Assembly: GCF_000217955.3 (NCBI RefSeq)
Contig: NZ_AFOY02000004.1
Coordinates: 310,001-374,000, forward strand
Length of the DNA stretch: 64,000 nt
Direction of reading: 5' to 3'
From: Pseudomonas fluorescens HK44
GTDB taxonomy: Bacteria > Pseudomonadota > Gammaproteobacteria > Pseudomonadales > Pseudomonadaceae
The notes below the pieces were generated by a model. The model was not told the origin of the DNA. It saw nothing but the letters and a program-made list of their open reading frames with translations, and searched no databases. Shown piece by piece: positions 47,587 through 55,936 of the stretch. Both the position numbers and the translations under genes were made by a program. The stretch's first letter is position 1, and each line of letters starts with the position of its first letter.

Positions 47587-48276
47587 TTAAACCAAATGTT
47601 CCTGATCCAGGATGATCGCGTTGTCCAGCGTCTCCAGCAGGGCCTTGCGTACTTTGAGTTTGGTATTCTTGTGCGCGGTCATGTTGATCTTCTTCAACTG
47701 ACGCGCCATAGCCAGTGCTGCACCTTGCAGTTCTTCGGCAGAAACGATCTTGTCGAGGAAGCCAGCATCCACAGCGCCCTGCGGATCGAACATCTCGGCA
47801 TTGATTACCGAACGGTGGAACGCCGACTTGCGCAGACGATCACGGGCCAGCTCGATGCCGGCGTGGTGCATGGTCATGCCGATCTGCACTTCGTTCAGGC
47901 CAATACTGAACGGGCCGTCGACACCAATCCGGTAATCGGCCGACAACAGAATGAACGCGCCCTTGGCCACCGCATGCCCAGGGCACGCGACGATCACCGG
48001 GAAGGGGTGCGACAACAGACGGCGGGCCAGAGTCGAACCAGCGGTCACCAGGCTCACTGCTTCTTTAGGGCCGGCTGTCATTACCTTCAAGTCATAACCG
48101 CCCGACAGAATGCCCGGCTGACCGGTGATGATCACCACTGCACGATCCGTCACCGCCTGATCCAGCGCAGCATTAAACGCGGCAATCACGTCCGGGGAGA
48201 TGGCATTGACCTTGCCATTACTCAAGGTCAGGGTCGCGATACCGTCTTCGAGGTGGTAGGAAATCAACTCACTCAT
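47587..48276 (-). CDS. Crotonase-family protein with one catalytic Glu missing
   Basis: 229 residues of the enoyl-CoA hydratase/isomerase fold: ILSGGYDLKV stands where the oxyanion block is, and the core reads GHAVAKGAFILLSADYRIG then GLNEVQIGMTMHHAG. In classical hydratases the first catalytic Glu sits in GGGxELA. Here the equivalent residue is Phe or Ile, while the second (NEVQIG) stays. A simple hydratase is therefore unlikely. An isomerase, hydrolase or CoA-binding role is possible. A TetR-like palindrome lies in its promoter. Confidence 0.87.
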   Translation of the reverse strand: MSELISYHLEDGIATLTLSNGKVNAISPDVIAAFNAALDQAVTDRAVVIITGQPGILSGGYDLKVMTAGPKEAVSLVTAGSTLARRLLSHPFPVIVACPGHAVAKGAFILLSADYRIGVDGPFSIGLNEVQIGMTMHHAGIELARDRLRKSAFHRSVINAEMFDPQGAVDAGFLDKIVSAEELQGAALAMARQLKKINMTAHKNTKLKVRKALLETLDNAIILDQEHLV

Positions 48277-48341
48277 GACGCTATTCCTTGTATTGAAGTG
48301 GGGCAGACGTTACCCACCGCTGTAGGTCAGGTAAAGCGCCA

Positions 48342-48359
48342 TGACTGACCGGCCAGTCA
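48342..48359. promoter_or_regulatory. TetR-type palindrome before the crotonase gene
   Basis: TGACTGACCGGCCAGTCA, an 18-bp near-perfect palindrome (one mismatched pair), about 66 bp upstream of the crotonase start. The pattern ACTGACCGGNCAGT is typical of TetR-family operators. The rest of 48277-48584 shows no gene. Confidence 0.55.
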
Positions 48360-48517
48360 GCCAATTCGCGCCCGCCCAGCGTTGTCGGCCATACATACCG
48401 CGCATTGCCCTCTATATAGAAGCATTCACCCGGCCGAAGATTGGCAGGTTTGCCCTGCCTCGAAATCCATCCGAACGCACAAATCGCTTAACCGCATGAA
48501 AATTCTGAAAAAAATAT

Positions 48518-48546
48518 TTGCCATCGGAAAAGCTTTCGACTACATT
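48518..48546 (+). promoter_or_regulatory. Promoter of the tRNA-Ser gene
   Basis: TTGCCA (48518-48523), a 17-bp spacer, TACATT (48541-48546), followed by the GC-rich discriminator GCGCGCC typical of stable-RNA genes. Confidence 0.7.
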
Positions 48547-48584
48547 AGCGCGCCTCGACAGACAGAACATGTTTGAAGAGATAC

Positions 48585-48674
48585 GGTGAAGTGTCCGAGT
48601 GGCTTAAGGAGCACGCCTGGAAAGTGTGTATACAAGAAATTGTATCGAGAGTTCGAATCTCTCCTTCACCGCCA
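48585..48674 (+). tRNA. tRNA-Ser (anticodon GGA)
   Basis: 90 nt. The acceptor stem is GGTGAAG / CTTCACC with encoded CCA. The D loop is followed by the anticodon loop CTGGAAAG, with GGA as anticodon. A long variable arm (GTGTATACAAGAAATTGTATC, class II) and a T-arm GAGAGTTCGAATCTCTC are present. It is nearly identical in layout to the E. coli tRNA-Ser(GGA). Its 3' end borders an accessory region. Confidence 0.97.
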
Positions 48675-48688
48675 CATTTCTACGTTAG

Positions 48689-48713
48689 AGCCCTGATTAT
48701 TCAGGGCTTTTTC
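48689..48713 (+). terminator. Terminator of the tRNA-Ser gene
   Basis: AGCCCTGA (48689-48696), loop TTAT, TCAGGGCT (48701-48708), then T5. Confidence 0.85.
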
Positions 48714-48884
48714 GTTTCTGCGTTTCTGAAAAAAATCCCAGCCCATACTTTGCCCCATACCCTGGATGGCTCAGTGCTTTGCGACCAAAGGCTAATTATT
48801 CCGACAGTTTCTAAGCGGTGTAGTCCAGCAGCGATCCGTCGATCGATCTGACTTGCATCGTTGTAATCGGGATCATCCTCTGAT

Positions 48885-49747
48885 CGACACCAACGCGCGA
48901 ACGCTGGGCAGCAATCGTCAGCAGATAGTAATAGCGCGTTACGACGAAAGCCTGGCGCTGGTCCGGAGCAGTCACGACGCCGGAATCGCTTCATCTCTGG
49001 ATGTGCGTCAGGCGCGCAGTCTGGTCGAGCAGGCGAGGGGACACCTGGCACGCCACACGCGTCAGGTCGCGCAAGTCCAGAGCCTGCTGCGCCTGTTGCT
49101 GGGCAGTGAGTTGCCAGCGATGCCTGAGCGCTTCGACGAACAGCAGTTCGCCGTGCTACCGATGGGCATGCCGGCTGATTTGCTGCTGCGTCGTCCGGAC
49201 ATCCGTGCGGCCGAACACAACTTGCTGGCGGCCAACGCCAATATCGGTGCGGCGCGCGTGCCGCGTTCTTCCCGAGCGTCAGGCTGACTGCCACGCAGGC
49301 ACGCTGAGCAAAGACATGAGTGGACTGTTCGAGGGTGGCTCCGGTAGCTGGAGCTTCGTGCCGCAAATCAATATCACCGCCGGGCGACTGCAGGCCAACC
49401 TGGATTACGCCGAGGTGCTCAAGGACATCAACGTCGCGCAGTACGAGAAAGCCATTCAGACGGCTTTTCGCGAAGTGGCCGACGGGCTCGCCGCACGCGG
49501 CACCTTTGGCGAGCAGTTAAAGGCCCAGCAGGATCTGACGGTAACTTCCCAGGAGTACTTCGAGCTGGCTCGCCAGCGCTACGATGAAGGCGTCGACAGT
49601 TACCTCGTGGTGCTCGATGCACAACGGGAGTTGTTCACCGCGCAACAGGGCTTGCTGACTGACCGATTCAATCAGATGAGCAGTGAGGTGGCGCTGTTCA
49701 AGGCTCTGGGCGGTGGCTGGTTGAGGCAGGTGCCGGCGAAGTCCTGA
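48885..49747 (+). pseudogene. Decayed outer-membrane efflux protein (OprM/NodT type)
   Basis: The C-terminal half of a TolC-like channel can be read: [80 protein letters not shown] and ALGGGWLRQ. The N-terminal half with signal and acyl-Cys is absent. Two single-base frame losses disrupt it near 49259 (after GAARV, where [12 protein letters not shown] continues in another frame) and near 49303 (before [11 protein letters not shown]). No inner-membrane pump or adaptor gene is left beside it. Confidence 0.88.
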
Positions 49748-49785
49748 GCTCAACGGAATCAGACAAGCGAAACATGCTGTTCATG

Positions 49786-49823
49786 AACAAGGCGGGAGAG
49801 TCACTCGACTCTCCCGCCTTGTT
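49786..49823. terminator. Strong hairpin between the efflux remnant and the monooxygenase
   Basis: AACAAGGCGGGAGAGT pairs perfectly with ACTCTCCCGCCTTGTT over a 6-nt loop. It lies 19 bp past the monooxygenase stop codon and may serve both strands, though the U-run is short. Confidence 0.75.
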
Positions 49824-49841
49824 CGCTCGTTCAGACGTTGT

Positions 49842-51530
49842 TCAAACAGCCATGTCCGCCTGGCGTGCCGTAGCTAAATCGGAGATTACCGATCGCTCGA
49901 GGGTAAAGCCTTTGTAGCCCGAGTTGGCAATATCGGTAATGACTTGTTTGTAATGTTTGCCGCCTCCAAGATAAACCATGAACACTTGCGGTTTGCCGGG
50001 GATGTTTGCCCCTGAATACCAGGAGGTCGCGTGTGGCAGAAGCGTCGCGTCGGCTACCTCTTTGACGTGGGCAATCCATTTATCTTCGTCCTGAAGATTG
50101 GCTTCAATACTGCCGAAACCGTTCAAGTTCATGTAGTCGATACACTCGGCAATCCATTCGCAATGCATCTCGATACCAAGCGGCATATTGAACAGCACCG
50201 AAGGGCTTTGCGGTCCGGTGATGGTGAACATGTTCGGGAAGCCATGGGCCGAGAGGCCAACCAATGTGCGTGGGCCGGCAGACCAACAATCTTGCAAGGT
50301 CTGGCCGTTTCGGCCGCGGATGTCCATCTTGAACAGGGCGCCGGTAAAGGCATCGAATCCGGTGGCGTAAACAAGGCAATCGAAATCGTACTGTTGGTTG
50401 GTGGTGGTTATTCCAGTCTCTGTGATCGCTTCGATAGGGGCTGCCTTGATATCGACGAGTGTGACGTTATCGCGGTTATAGGTTTCGTAGTAGTTGGTTT
50501 CACAAGGTTGGCGCTTGGTGCCGTAGGTCTGTCCAGCGGGAGGGCATAGCAGGTCGGCGATTGCTGGATCAGTGACACGCTGGCGAATTTTCTCCCTGAC
50601 GAACTGTGCTGCCGTCTCGTTGGCTTCCTTGTCGAACAAAATGTCTTGATAGCTGCCGATCCACAGACTGAAGCCGCCATCGTCCCAGCAGGATTGATAA
50701 TGCGCCTGGCGTTGCTCAGCCGTCTCCTCAAGTGCCGAGGGTTTCAGATTATTGAATGGAACGCCCGCGAAGGTTTCCCAGGCCTGCTCGCGAAGTTCAC
50801 GATAATTGTCTTTCGCCTGCCGGTCGCTATCGGCGTCCATCGGGGCGTTAACCAGCGGAGCGGCGTAGTTGGGCGTGCGCTGGAATACCGTGAGATGCGC
50901 GGACTGATCGGCAATCAAGGGAATCGCCTGCATGGCAGTAGCACCCGTGCCGATGATGCCGACTCGCTTGCCGGTGAAGTCCACGCCGTCCTTGGGCCAT
51001 TGGCCAGTGAAATAGACATCACCTTTGAAGCTGCCGTGTCCCTTGAACTTCGGAATGTTCGCCGACGACAGGGTGCCGACGGCCGGGATGAAGTACTTCG
51101 CGCTGACGTGTTCGCCCGTATCGGTGTCGACCAGCCAGCGCTGTGAAGCCTCGTCATAATGAGCAGAGACGACCCGGGACTGGAAGCGTATATCCTTGAG
51201 CAGATCGAAACGCTCGGCGACGTGATTGAGATAGCTGAGGATCTCAGGTTGGGCAGCGTACTTCTCGGTCCAGGTCCATTCTTGTTGCAGTTCTTCCGAG
51301 AACGAATACGAATAGTGGTGACTTGGGATGTCGCATCGAGCCCCGGGGTAGCGGTTCCAGTACCAGGTTCCACCTACGCCATCCGCGGCTTCATAAACCT
51401 GGGTATCGAGTCCCAGTTTGTCGCGCAGCAGATGGAGCATATAGAGACCGGCAAAACCTGCGCCTACGACGACGGCATCCACTTCTGTTCGAGACTGGGA
51501 AGTGTGGTGGGTTGGATTGCTGATGGACAT
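49842..51530 (-). CDS. Type I Baeyer-Villiger monooxygenase (phenylacetone monooxygenase-like)
   Basis: Uses FAD, NADPH and O2 to turn ketones into esters. The 562 residues run from ATG 51530, with AGGTGAG before it. A GTG at 51539 is less likely. FAD site VVVGAGFAGLYMLHLL (about 20-35), GGTWYWNRYPGARCDIPS and NADP site VGIIGTGATAMQ (about 190) are present. GTKRQ contains the Arg that matches the catalytic Arg337 of phenylacetone monooxygenase. The fingerprint FxGxxxHxxxWP reads FKGDVYFTGQWP (168-179), so Phe174 replaces the usual His. It has its own sigma-54 promoter and stands downstream of the MetA-like and esterase genes. The esterase would open the ester it makes. Confidence 0.93.
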   Translation of the reverse strand: MSISNPTHHTSQSRTEVDAVVVGAGFAGLYMLHLLRDKLGLDTQVYEAADGVGGTWYWNRYPGARCDIPSHHYSYSFSEELQQEWTWTEKYAAQPEILSYLNHVAERFDLLKDIRFQSRVVSAHYDEASQRWLVDTDTGEHVSAKYFIPAVGTLSSANIPKFKGHGSFKGDVYFTGQWPKDGVDFTGKRVGIIGTGATAMQAIPLIADQSAHLTVFQRTPNYAAPLVNAPMDADSDRQAKDNYRELREQAWETFAGVPFNNLKPSALEETAEQRQAHYQSCWDDGGFSLWIGSYQDILFDKEANETAAQFVREKIRQRVTDPAIADLLCPPAGQTYGTKRQPCETNYYETYNRDNVTLVDIKAAPIEAITETGITTTNQQYDFDCLVYATGFDAFTGALFKMDIRGRNGQTLQDCWSAGPRTLVGLSAHGFPNMFTITGPQSPSVLFNMPLGIEMHCEWIAECIDYMNLNGFGSIEANLQDEDKWIAHVKEVADATLLPHATSWYSGANIPGKPQVFMVYLGGGKHYKQVITDIANSGYKGFTLERSVISDLATARQADMAV

Positions 51531-51650
51531 GGGACTCACCTTTTATTTTTGTGGGGATGAATATGTCTGTTTGCTCAACCTCGGCGACCTACCGTTTTGC
51601 GGTTTGCCGGGGCTTGCGGTGAGGCGTTCTTCACCGGCTGATGTGATTAG

Positions 51651-51666
51651 AGCAAGTCATGTGCCA
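51651..51666 (-). promoter_or_regulatory. Sigma-54 promoter of the monooxygenase
   Basis: On the minus strand: TGGCAC (51666-51661), five bases, TTGCT (51655-51651). Exact -24/-12 consensus, about 110 bp before the start codon. TCATGAAAT lies roughly 120-135 bp upstream of it (near 51780), a candidate activator site. The gap 51540-51848 has no gene. Confidence 0.82.
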
Positions 51667-51814
51667 AGTTGATAAAACCCTTAAAAATCATATAGATAAA
51701 TTGGTTTTGCAGGGCGAAGAACTGTGGGTTATGCAAAGGGTTTCTGAAATGATGTAAAGAGCAAAGGCTGTTTTAACCATTTCATGAAAAGCACAGAAAA
51801 GTGGCGAAAAAAAA

Positions 51815-51831
51815 AGGCGCCAAAGGCGCCT
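51815..51831 (-). terminator. Terminator of the MetA-like gene
   Basis: AGGCGCC and GGCGCCT with a 3-nt loop, followed on the minus strand by T9. It separates the esterase/MetA transcript from the monooxygenase transcript. Confidence 0.88.
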
Positions 51832-51848
51832 GAAAGTGGAGCAGAGAC

Positions 51849-52763
51849 TTACAGAGGTAGAGCAAACTCGAACCACAGCGAATTGCCCTTCGGGCCATTC
51901 TTGACGGACGTTTCTGTCAGCCATTTGAATACGACGGCCGTCGCCGGATTGAAGTAGTAAATCGCTTGGGGGCCTATGCCAACTTTGCTCAGACGGTTGC
52001 CGCCAGGGACGTCATGGCCATCGAACTGATCATCAGTGAATTGCTTGGTGTAGTGACCGGCCAGGCCCACTTGCCAGTTCGGATTCATCGGCAGGCGATA
52101 GCCGACGTTGAAGTCGACATTGAAAATGTTGCCTGACTTATAGTTGGTATCATCGTTTTTCTGATTGAAGGAAAAGGTGGGGGAAGCCGAGAACTCCCAA
52201 GCCGGAGTGGGCAGCCAGGTCAAGCCGAACTCCTGTACATAGGACGCGTAGTTGCTGGTGGTATTGACCAGGTCTTTTCGATCGTAATTCCCCAGCGGAA
52301 TGAACGCACTGAAACCCGTGAGTAGATGGAGTTCCGGCGTTGGCGACCACGTCAGGTAAAGGGGCGTCAAGTAGATTTGGTTGAATCCGCTTTTATGATC
52401 CTTCAGACCTGCTACTTCCAGGGAATTGCGGCCTCCCGAGAGGATCGCTCCGGAGCTGAATCCTACCCCCGATTCGGTTTTCACGTCCCAGGTATGCACC
52501 ACCCGGAGCGCCTGGACAAATACATCCAGTTTGAAGTCGGGTAACGATGACTTTCCGTCGTTGCCGCGAAAGGAATCGGCGGAATAATAAGCCGTGTAAC
52601 TGTACAGTTCAGTGGCTCCCGGAGGTATGAGTATCGCGGGAACTACCGTGTTCACTCCCAAGGGCCAGTTGGTCCCACCATTCTCAGAGGCAATACTGAA
52701 ACTGGTCTGGCATAACACCAGTAGGGCAAAAAAAACGCGGCAGAATGTAATGATTCGAGTCAT
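51849..52763 (-). CDS. Outer-membrane protein of the phenol MetA/SphA family
   Basis: 304 residues. A signal peptide (about 1-26, TSFSIAS) is followed by alternating beta strands with aromatic ends and a C-terminal Leu-Pro-Leu. YSYTAYYSADSFRGNDGKSS, FNQIYLTPLYLTWSPTPELH, GYRLPMNPNWQVGLAGHYTK and PGGNRLSKVGIGPQAIYYFN match the Phenol_MetA_deg family. Such proteins accompany many aromatic degradation operons and are presumed uptake channels. It lies between the esterase and the monooxygenase genes. Confidence 0.87.
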   Translation of the reverse strand: MTRIITFCRVFFALLVLCQTSFSIASENGGTNWPLGVNTVVPAILIPPGATELYSYTAYYSADSFRGNDGKSSLPDFKLDVFVQALRVVHTWDVKTESGVGFSSGAILSGGRNSLEVAGLKDHKSGFNQIYLTPLYLTWSPTPELHLLTGFSAFIPLGNYDRKDLVNTTSNYASYVQEFGLTWLPTPAWEFSASPTFSFNQKNDDTNYKSGNIFNVDFNVGYRLPMNPNWQVGLAGHYTKQFTDDQFDGHDVPGGNRLSKVGIGPQAIYYFNPATAVVFKWLTETSVKNGPKGNSLWFEFALPL

Positions 52764-52826
52764 TTTTTGTTTTCCTTATTCTCGGTAAATTCTGGGTGGA
52801 GTGTCAGGTTGCGGTCAGCGTGATGG

Positions 52827-53777
52827 TCATGCCGTGATGGATTTCAATCTTTTCAAGCGTGCCTTTATGCCGTCAGTGATATATCGGCGAGCGCCAACAC
52901 TTTCCGGCAGCACATTCAAAAGCGTGAAGAACCCATGCATCTGCCCGGTGAACTGACGCCATTGGACCTCGATGCCGGCAGCCTGCAGTTTTAACGCGTA
53001 CGCCAGTCCTTCATCGCACAACACGTCATGTTCAGCCGTGATCAACAGTGTGGGAGGAAGTCCACTCAGGTCGGCCGCCAGCAGGGGAGAGGCTTGAGGG
53101 GTATGACGGGCTTGCACGTCCGTGAGGTAATGATCCCAGAACCACTCCATCGATAGCTTGCCCAAGAGCCCTTGATTTTGCGGGTTCAGGTAGCTCTGGC
53201 CGTTTGTGTCAGGCTGCACGACCGGGTAGACAAGTACCTGTTGTGCAAGTTGCGGCTTCCCTGCAAGCCCGGCTTTTTGCGCGACTACAGCGGCCAGGTT
53301 GCCTCCGGCACTGTCGCCCATGACAAGGAGAGGGCAGTGGATGGAGCCGCCCAAGGCGAATCGATTTTCGTCAGCCCAGACCAGTGCTGTCCAGACGTCG
53401 TCAATCGCGGCCGGGTAGGGGTGCTCAGGCGCTAGCCGATAATCGACCAGTATTACCGTGCACCCGGTTTCCTCGGCAAGAAAACGACCTAGACTGTCGT
53501 AATCCTCAATGCCCATCAGACACCAGCCACCGCCATGACAGTAGACGATGATGCCATTGGGAACGGCTGACGGACTCAGCATTCGCAGGCGAATTTCATG
53601 TCCAGCCGACCCTATGATCGTCTCGCCGACAAGATACAGATCCGGGCCCGGCCCGATCGCTGGGCGCAAGCCAGACATGAAATCTCTCGCCTGTGCCATG
53701 TCCATTTGATGAAACGGAGCGATCCCTTGATCAGCCAGTTGCCCAAGCAATGATTGGCTTGCAGCATCGAGCGCCAT
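52827..53777 (-). CDS. Alpha/beta hydrolase, HSL-type esterase
   Basis: 316 residues of lipolytic family IV. The oxyanion hole HGGGWC is at about 81-86. YRLAPEHPYPAAIDD is the classic HSL block. Nucleophile Ser156 is in VMGDSAGGN. The Asp is in EHDVLCDEG and the His in GQMHGFFTL. There is no signal peptide, so it is cytoplasmic. It is the first gene after a sigma-54 promoter and probably hydrolyses the ester made by the monooxygenase. Confidence 0.92.
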   Translation of the reverse strand: MALDAASQSLLGQLADQGIAPFHQMDMAQARDFMSGLRPAIGPGPDLYLVGETIIGSAGHEIRLRMLSPSAVPNGIIVYCHGGGWCLMGIEDYDSLGRFLAEETGCTVILVDYRLAPEHPYPAAIDDVWTALVWADENRFALGGSIHCPLLVMGDSAGGNLAAVVAQKAGLAGKPQLAQQVLVYPVVQPDTNGQSYLNPQNQGLLGKLSMEWFWDHYLTDVQARHTPQASPLLAADLSGLPPTLLITAEHDVLCDEGLAYALKLQAAGIEVQWRQFTGQMHGFFTLLNVLPESVGARRYITDGIKARLKRLKSITA

Positions 53778-53815
53778 ATGTCACCTCTGATTGTTATTGT
53801 TGTTGAGGTGCACAG

Positions 53816-53831
53816 AGCAACAGCTGTGCCA
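53816..53831 (-). promoter_or_regulatory. Sigma-54 promoter of the esterase/MetA operon
   Basis: On the minus strand: TGGCAC (53831-53826), AGCTG, TTGCT (53820-53816). It extends into CTCTGT exactly as the dmpK promoter does. CGCAAATCATGAAAT (minus strand, about 53949-53935) lies 115-130 bp upstream of the -12 box. Confidence 0.85.
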
Positions 53832-54026
53832 GGCTTGATGACGAATCCTGGAATACGAATAAGCTATTGAAAAAGCACAATAAAAATAACAGAACGGGTC
53901 TTGATCCGCGCCTTGGGCGAAGCCATCGAAGCAAGATTTCATGATTTGCGACATGCAGTTCAGCAAATCAGCAAATCCAGCCCGGATGCGCCGGTGATCA
54001 GCTCTAACCAGACATGCAGGTTCTTG

Positions 54027-55727
54027 ATGCCTACTGCCCTCGATCCAAAGTTTCCAACCAGTCGTGACCTGGTCTCGCAAATCAGCTTCGATACTGACCA
54101 GGGTAAAATCTGGATGCAGGAGCAGCGCATGCTCCTGGTCCATAGCAGCCTGTTCGCCAACTTGCGCAAGGAGTTGATCAACACGTTGGGCATCCCCCGT
54201 GCCCGAGGTTTGATGATGCGCCTGGGCTACCATTCCGGGTGGCGTGATGCCAATCTCGCGCGAACGTTGCGCCCCGACCTTTCCACGTCGGATTCCTTTT
54301 TTGCAGGGCCGCAATTGGCGTTGATCAAGGGCATGGTGAACGTCAAACCATTGAAGCTGGAGTTCGATGTAGCCAAAGGAAGTTTCTACGCCGAGTTCCA
54401 GTGGCAGGATGCTTATGAAGCGGAACTGCACCTCAAGGAACACGGGCCTGTCAACGATCCGGTGTGCTGGCTTCTCACCGGGTACTCCAGCGGCTTTACC
54501 ACCTATTACATGGGGCAAAGCATCTTCTACAAGGAGGTGGAATGCCTGGGATGCGGGGCCAGTCACTGCCGGATCGTTGGAAAGCCTGCCAACGAATGGG
54601 AGGACCGCGAAGAGATCGAACGGCTTCTGCAACCCGACTCGATGGCCGATGAATTATTGGCGCTGCAAAGCCAATTGAGCCATTTGCAGGATAACGTCCG
54701 TGACAATGCGGAACATGACGACCTGATTGCCAATTCAGTGGGCCGCTCGGCAAGTTTTCGCCAGGCCAGCAAATTGCTTCAGCGTGCGGCCTCAGGCCCG
54801 GTCAGCGTGTTGCTGCAGGGCGAAACCGGGGTCGGCAAGGAAATCTTTGCTCGTGGCTTGCATCTGCAGTCACCCAGGGCTTCAAATCCATTCATTGCCT
54901 TGAACTGTGCCTGTATCTCCCCCGAGCTGATAGAGGCTGAACTGTTTGGCGTGGAGAAAGGCGCCTACACCGGTGCAAACACCAGTCGTGAAGGCAAGTT
55001 CGAGCGGGCCAACGGCGGAACGCTGTTCCTCGACGAGGTGGCGGAACTGACGCCCCGCGCGCAGGCCGCGTTGTTGCGGGTGCTGCAGGAAGGTGAATTG
55101 GAGAGGGTAGGGGGGACGAACACGATCAGGGTCGATGTCCGTCTTGTGGCAGCCAGCCATACCGATCTCGCCGAGGCGGTCAAACTGGGCCGTTTCCGCG
55201 CGGACCTGTTCTACCGTCTCAACGTGTACCCGGTCTACATTCCCGCCTTGCGTGAGCGCAAGGAAGATATCCCGCTGTTGGTGGATCACTTCCTTGGCAA
55301 GTACCAGACCCTTTACAACAAGCGAATTTCGGGAGTGTCCGACAAGGCGATGCTGGCACTGATGGATCATGGTTGGCCAGGTAATATCCGCGAGCTGGAA
55401 AACATGATCGAACGGGGCGTTATCCTGACCGATAACCATCAAATGATAGACATGCACGGGCTGTTCTCGACGGTGCAAGAGCCAGGCCGGGCGCTGAATC
55501 AAATCGATACCAAGGGACATCTGAAGTCCACCCCTGCCCCGGAATCAGCCGATGTCGATCCGATTTGCGATGCGTTGCTCAGCGATGCCTTCAACCTCGA
55601 AGAGTTCGAGGCGCGTCTGCTGCGAACGGCGATGAAAAAAGTGGATGGCAACGTTTCCAAGGCAGCTCGGGTACTGGGGTTGACCCGTGCCCAGTTAGCT
55701 TATCGCCTGGAGAAAAAAGACAGTTGA
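54027..55727 (+). CDS. DmpR/MopR-type sigma-54 activator of aromatic degradation
   Basis: 566 residues from ATG 54027 (AGG upstream). DmpR has 563, so an upstream TTG frame at 53901 is rejected. The sensor domain spans about 1-210, with a V4R zinc site C147, E170, C173 and C181. The AAA+ domain has GETGVGKE at about 265, GAYTGA at about 312 and ERANGGTLFLDEV. The C-terminal Fis HTH is KAARVLGLTRAQLAYRLEKK. Residue W126 matches the phenol-binding Trp134 of MopR, but the partner His106 is Ala98. The gene is divergent from the esterase operon and upstream of dmpK, and it probably controls the three local -24/-12 promoters. Confidence 0.92.
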   Translation: MPTALDPKFPTSRDLVSQISFDTDQGKIWMQEQRMLLVHSSLFANLRKELINTLGIPRARGLMMRLGYHSGWRDANLARTLRPDLSTSDSFFAGPQLALIKGMVNVKPLKLEFDVAKGSFYAEFQWQDAYEAELHLKEHGPVNDPVCWLLTGYSSGFTTYYMGQSIFYKEVECLGCGASHCRIVGKPANEWEDREEIERLLQPDSMADELLALQSQLSHLQDNVRDNAEHDDLIANSVGRSASFRQASKLLQRAASGPVSVLLQGETGVGKEIFARGLHLQSPRASNPFIALNCACISPELIEAELFGVEKGAYTGANTSREGKFERANGGTLFLDEVAELTPRAQAALLRVLQEGELERVGGTNTIRVDVRLVAASHTDLAEAVKLGRFRADLFYRLNVYPVYIPALRERKEDIPLLVDHFLGKYQTLYNKRISGVSDKAMLALMDHGWPGNIRELENMIERGVILTDNHQMIDMHGLFSTVQEPGRALNQIDTKGHLKSTPAPESADVDPICDALLSDAFNLEEFEARLLRTAMKKVDGNVSKAARVLGLTRAQLAYRLEKKDS

Positions 55728-55782
55728 ACAGGCATTCCCCCGGCATCGCGAGTTGGCGGGGGGCGTCCTGGGCCGGATAGCG

Positions 55783-55823
55783 CAAATGCTGAAAAACGCT
55801 TCATCAAATGCTGAAAAGCGCTG
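55783..55823. promoter_or_regulatory. Tandem activator sites upstream of dmpK
   Basis: CAAATGCTGAAAAACGCTT (55783-55801) and CAAATGCTGAAAAGCGCTG (55805-55823), two near-identical copies 22 bp apart (two helix turns). They lie 127-169 bp upstream of the -12 box, the usual distance for enhancer sites of this activator family. They do not match the TTGATCAATTGATCAA type known for DmpR. Confidence 0.65.
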
Positions 55824-55936
55824 GCCACGCAGTCTGCTGAACACCCGCCGCGGTCTCCATTCATCCTGTCAGATAAATAAAATAAATTGTTGTTAATCAA
55901 CCACCTATAAGCACATCCCACCCCGACAATGGACTG

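Noticed and set aside
51721..51770. GCAAAGG direct repeats (51733, 51761) as activator sites of the monooxygenase promoter
   Set aside because: Only 7 bp, spacing of 28 bp, and no counterpart at the other two promoters. TCATGAAAT is the better candidate.
53901..54026. Longer N-terminus of the sigma-54 activator from TTG 53901
   Set aside because: DmpR-family proteins begin close to residue 1 of the 54027 start. The upstream part overlaps the likely enhancer site of the esterase promoter.
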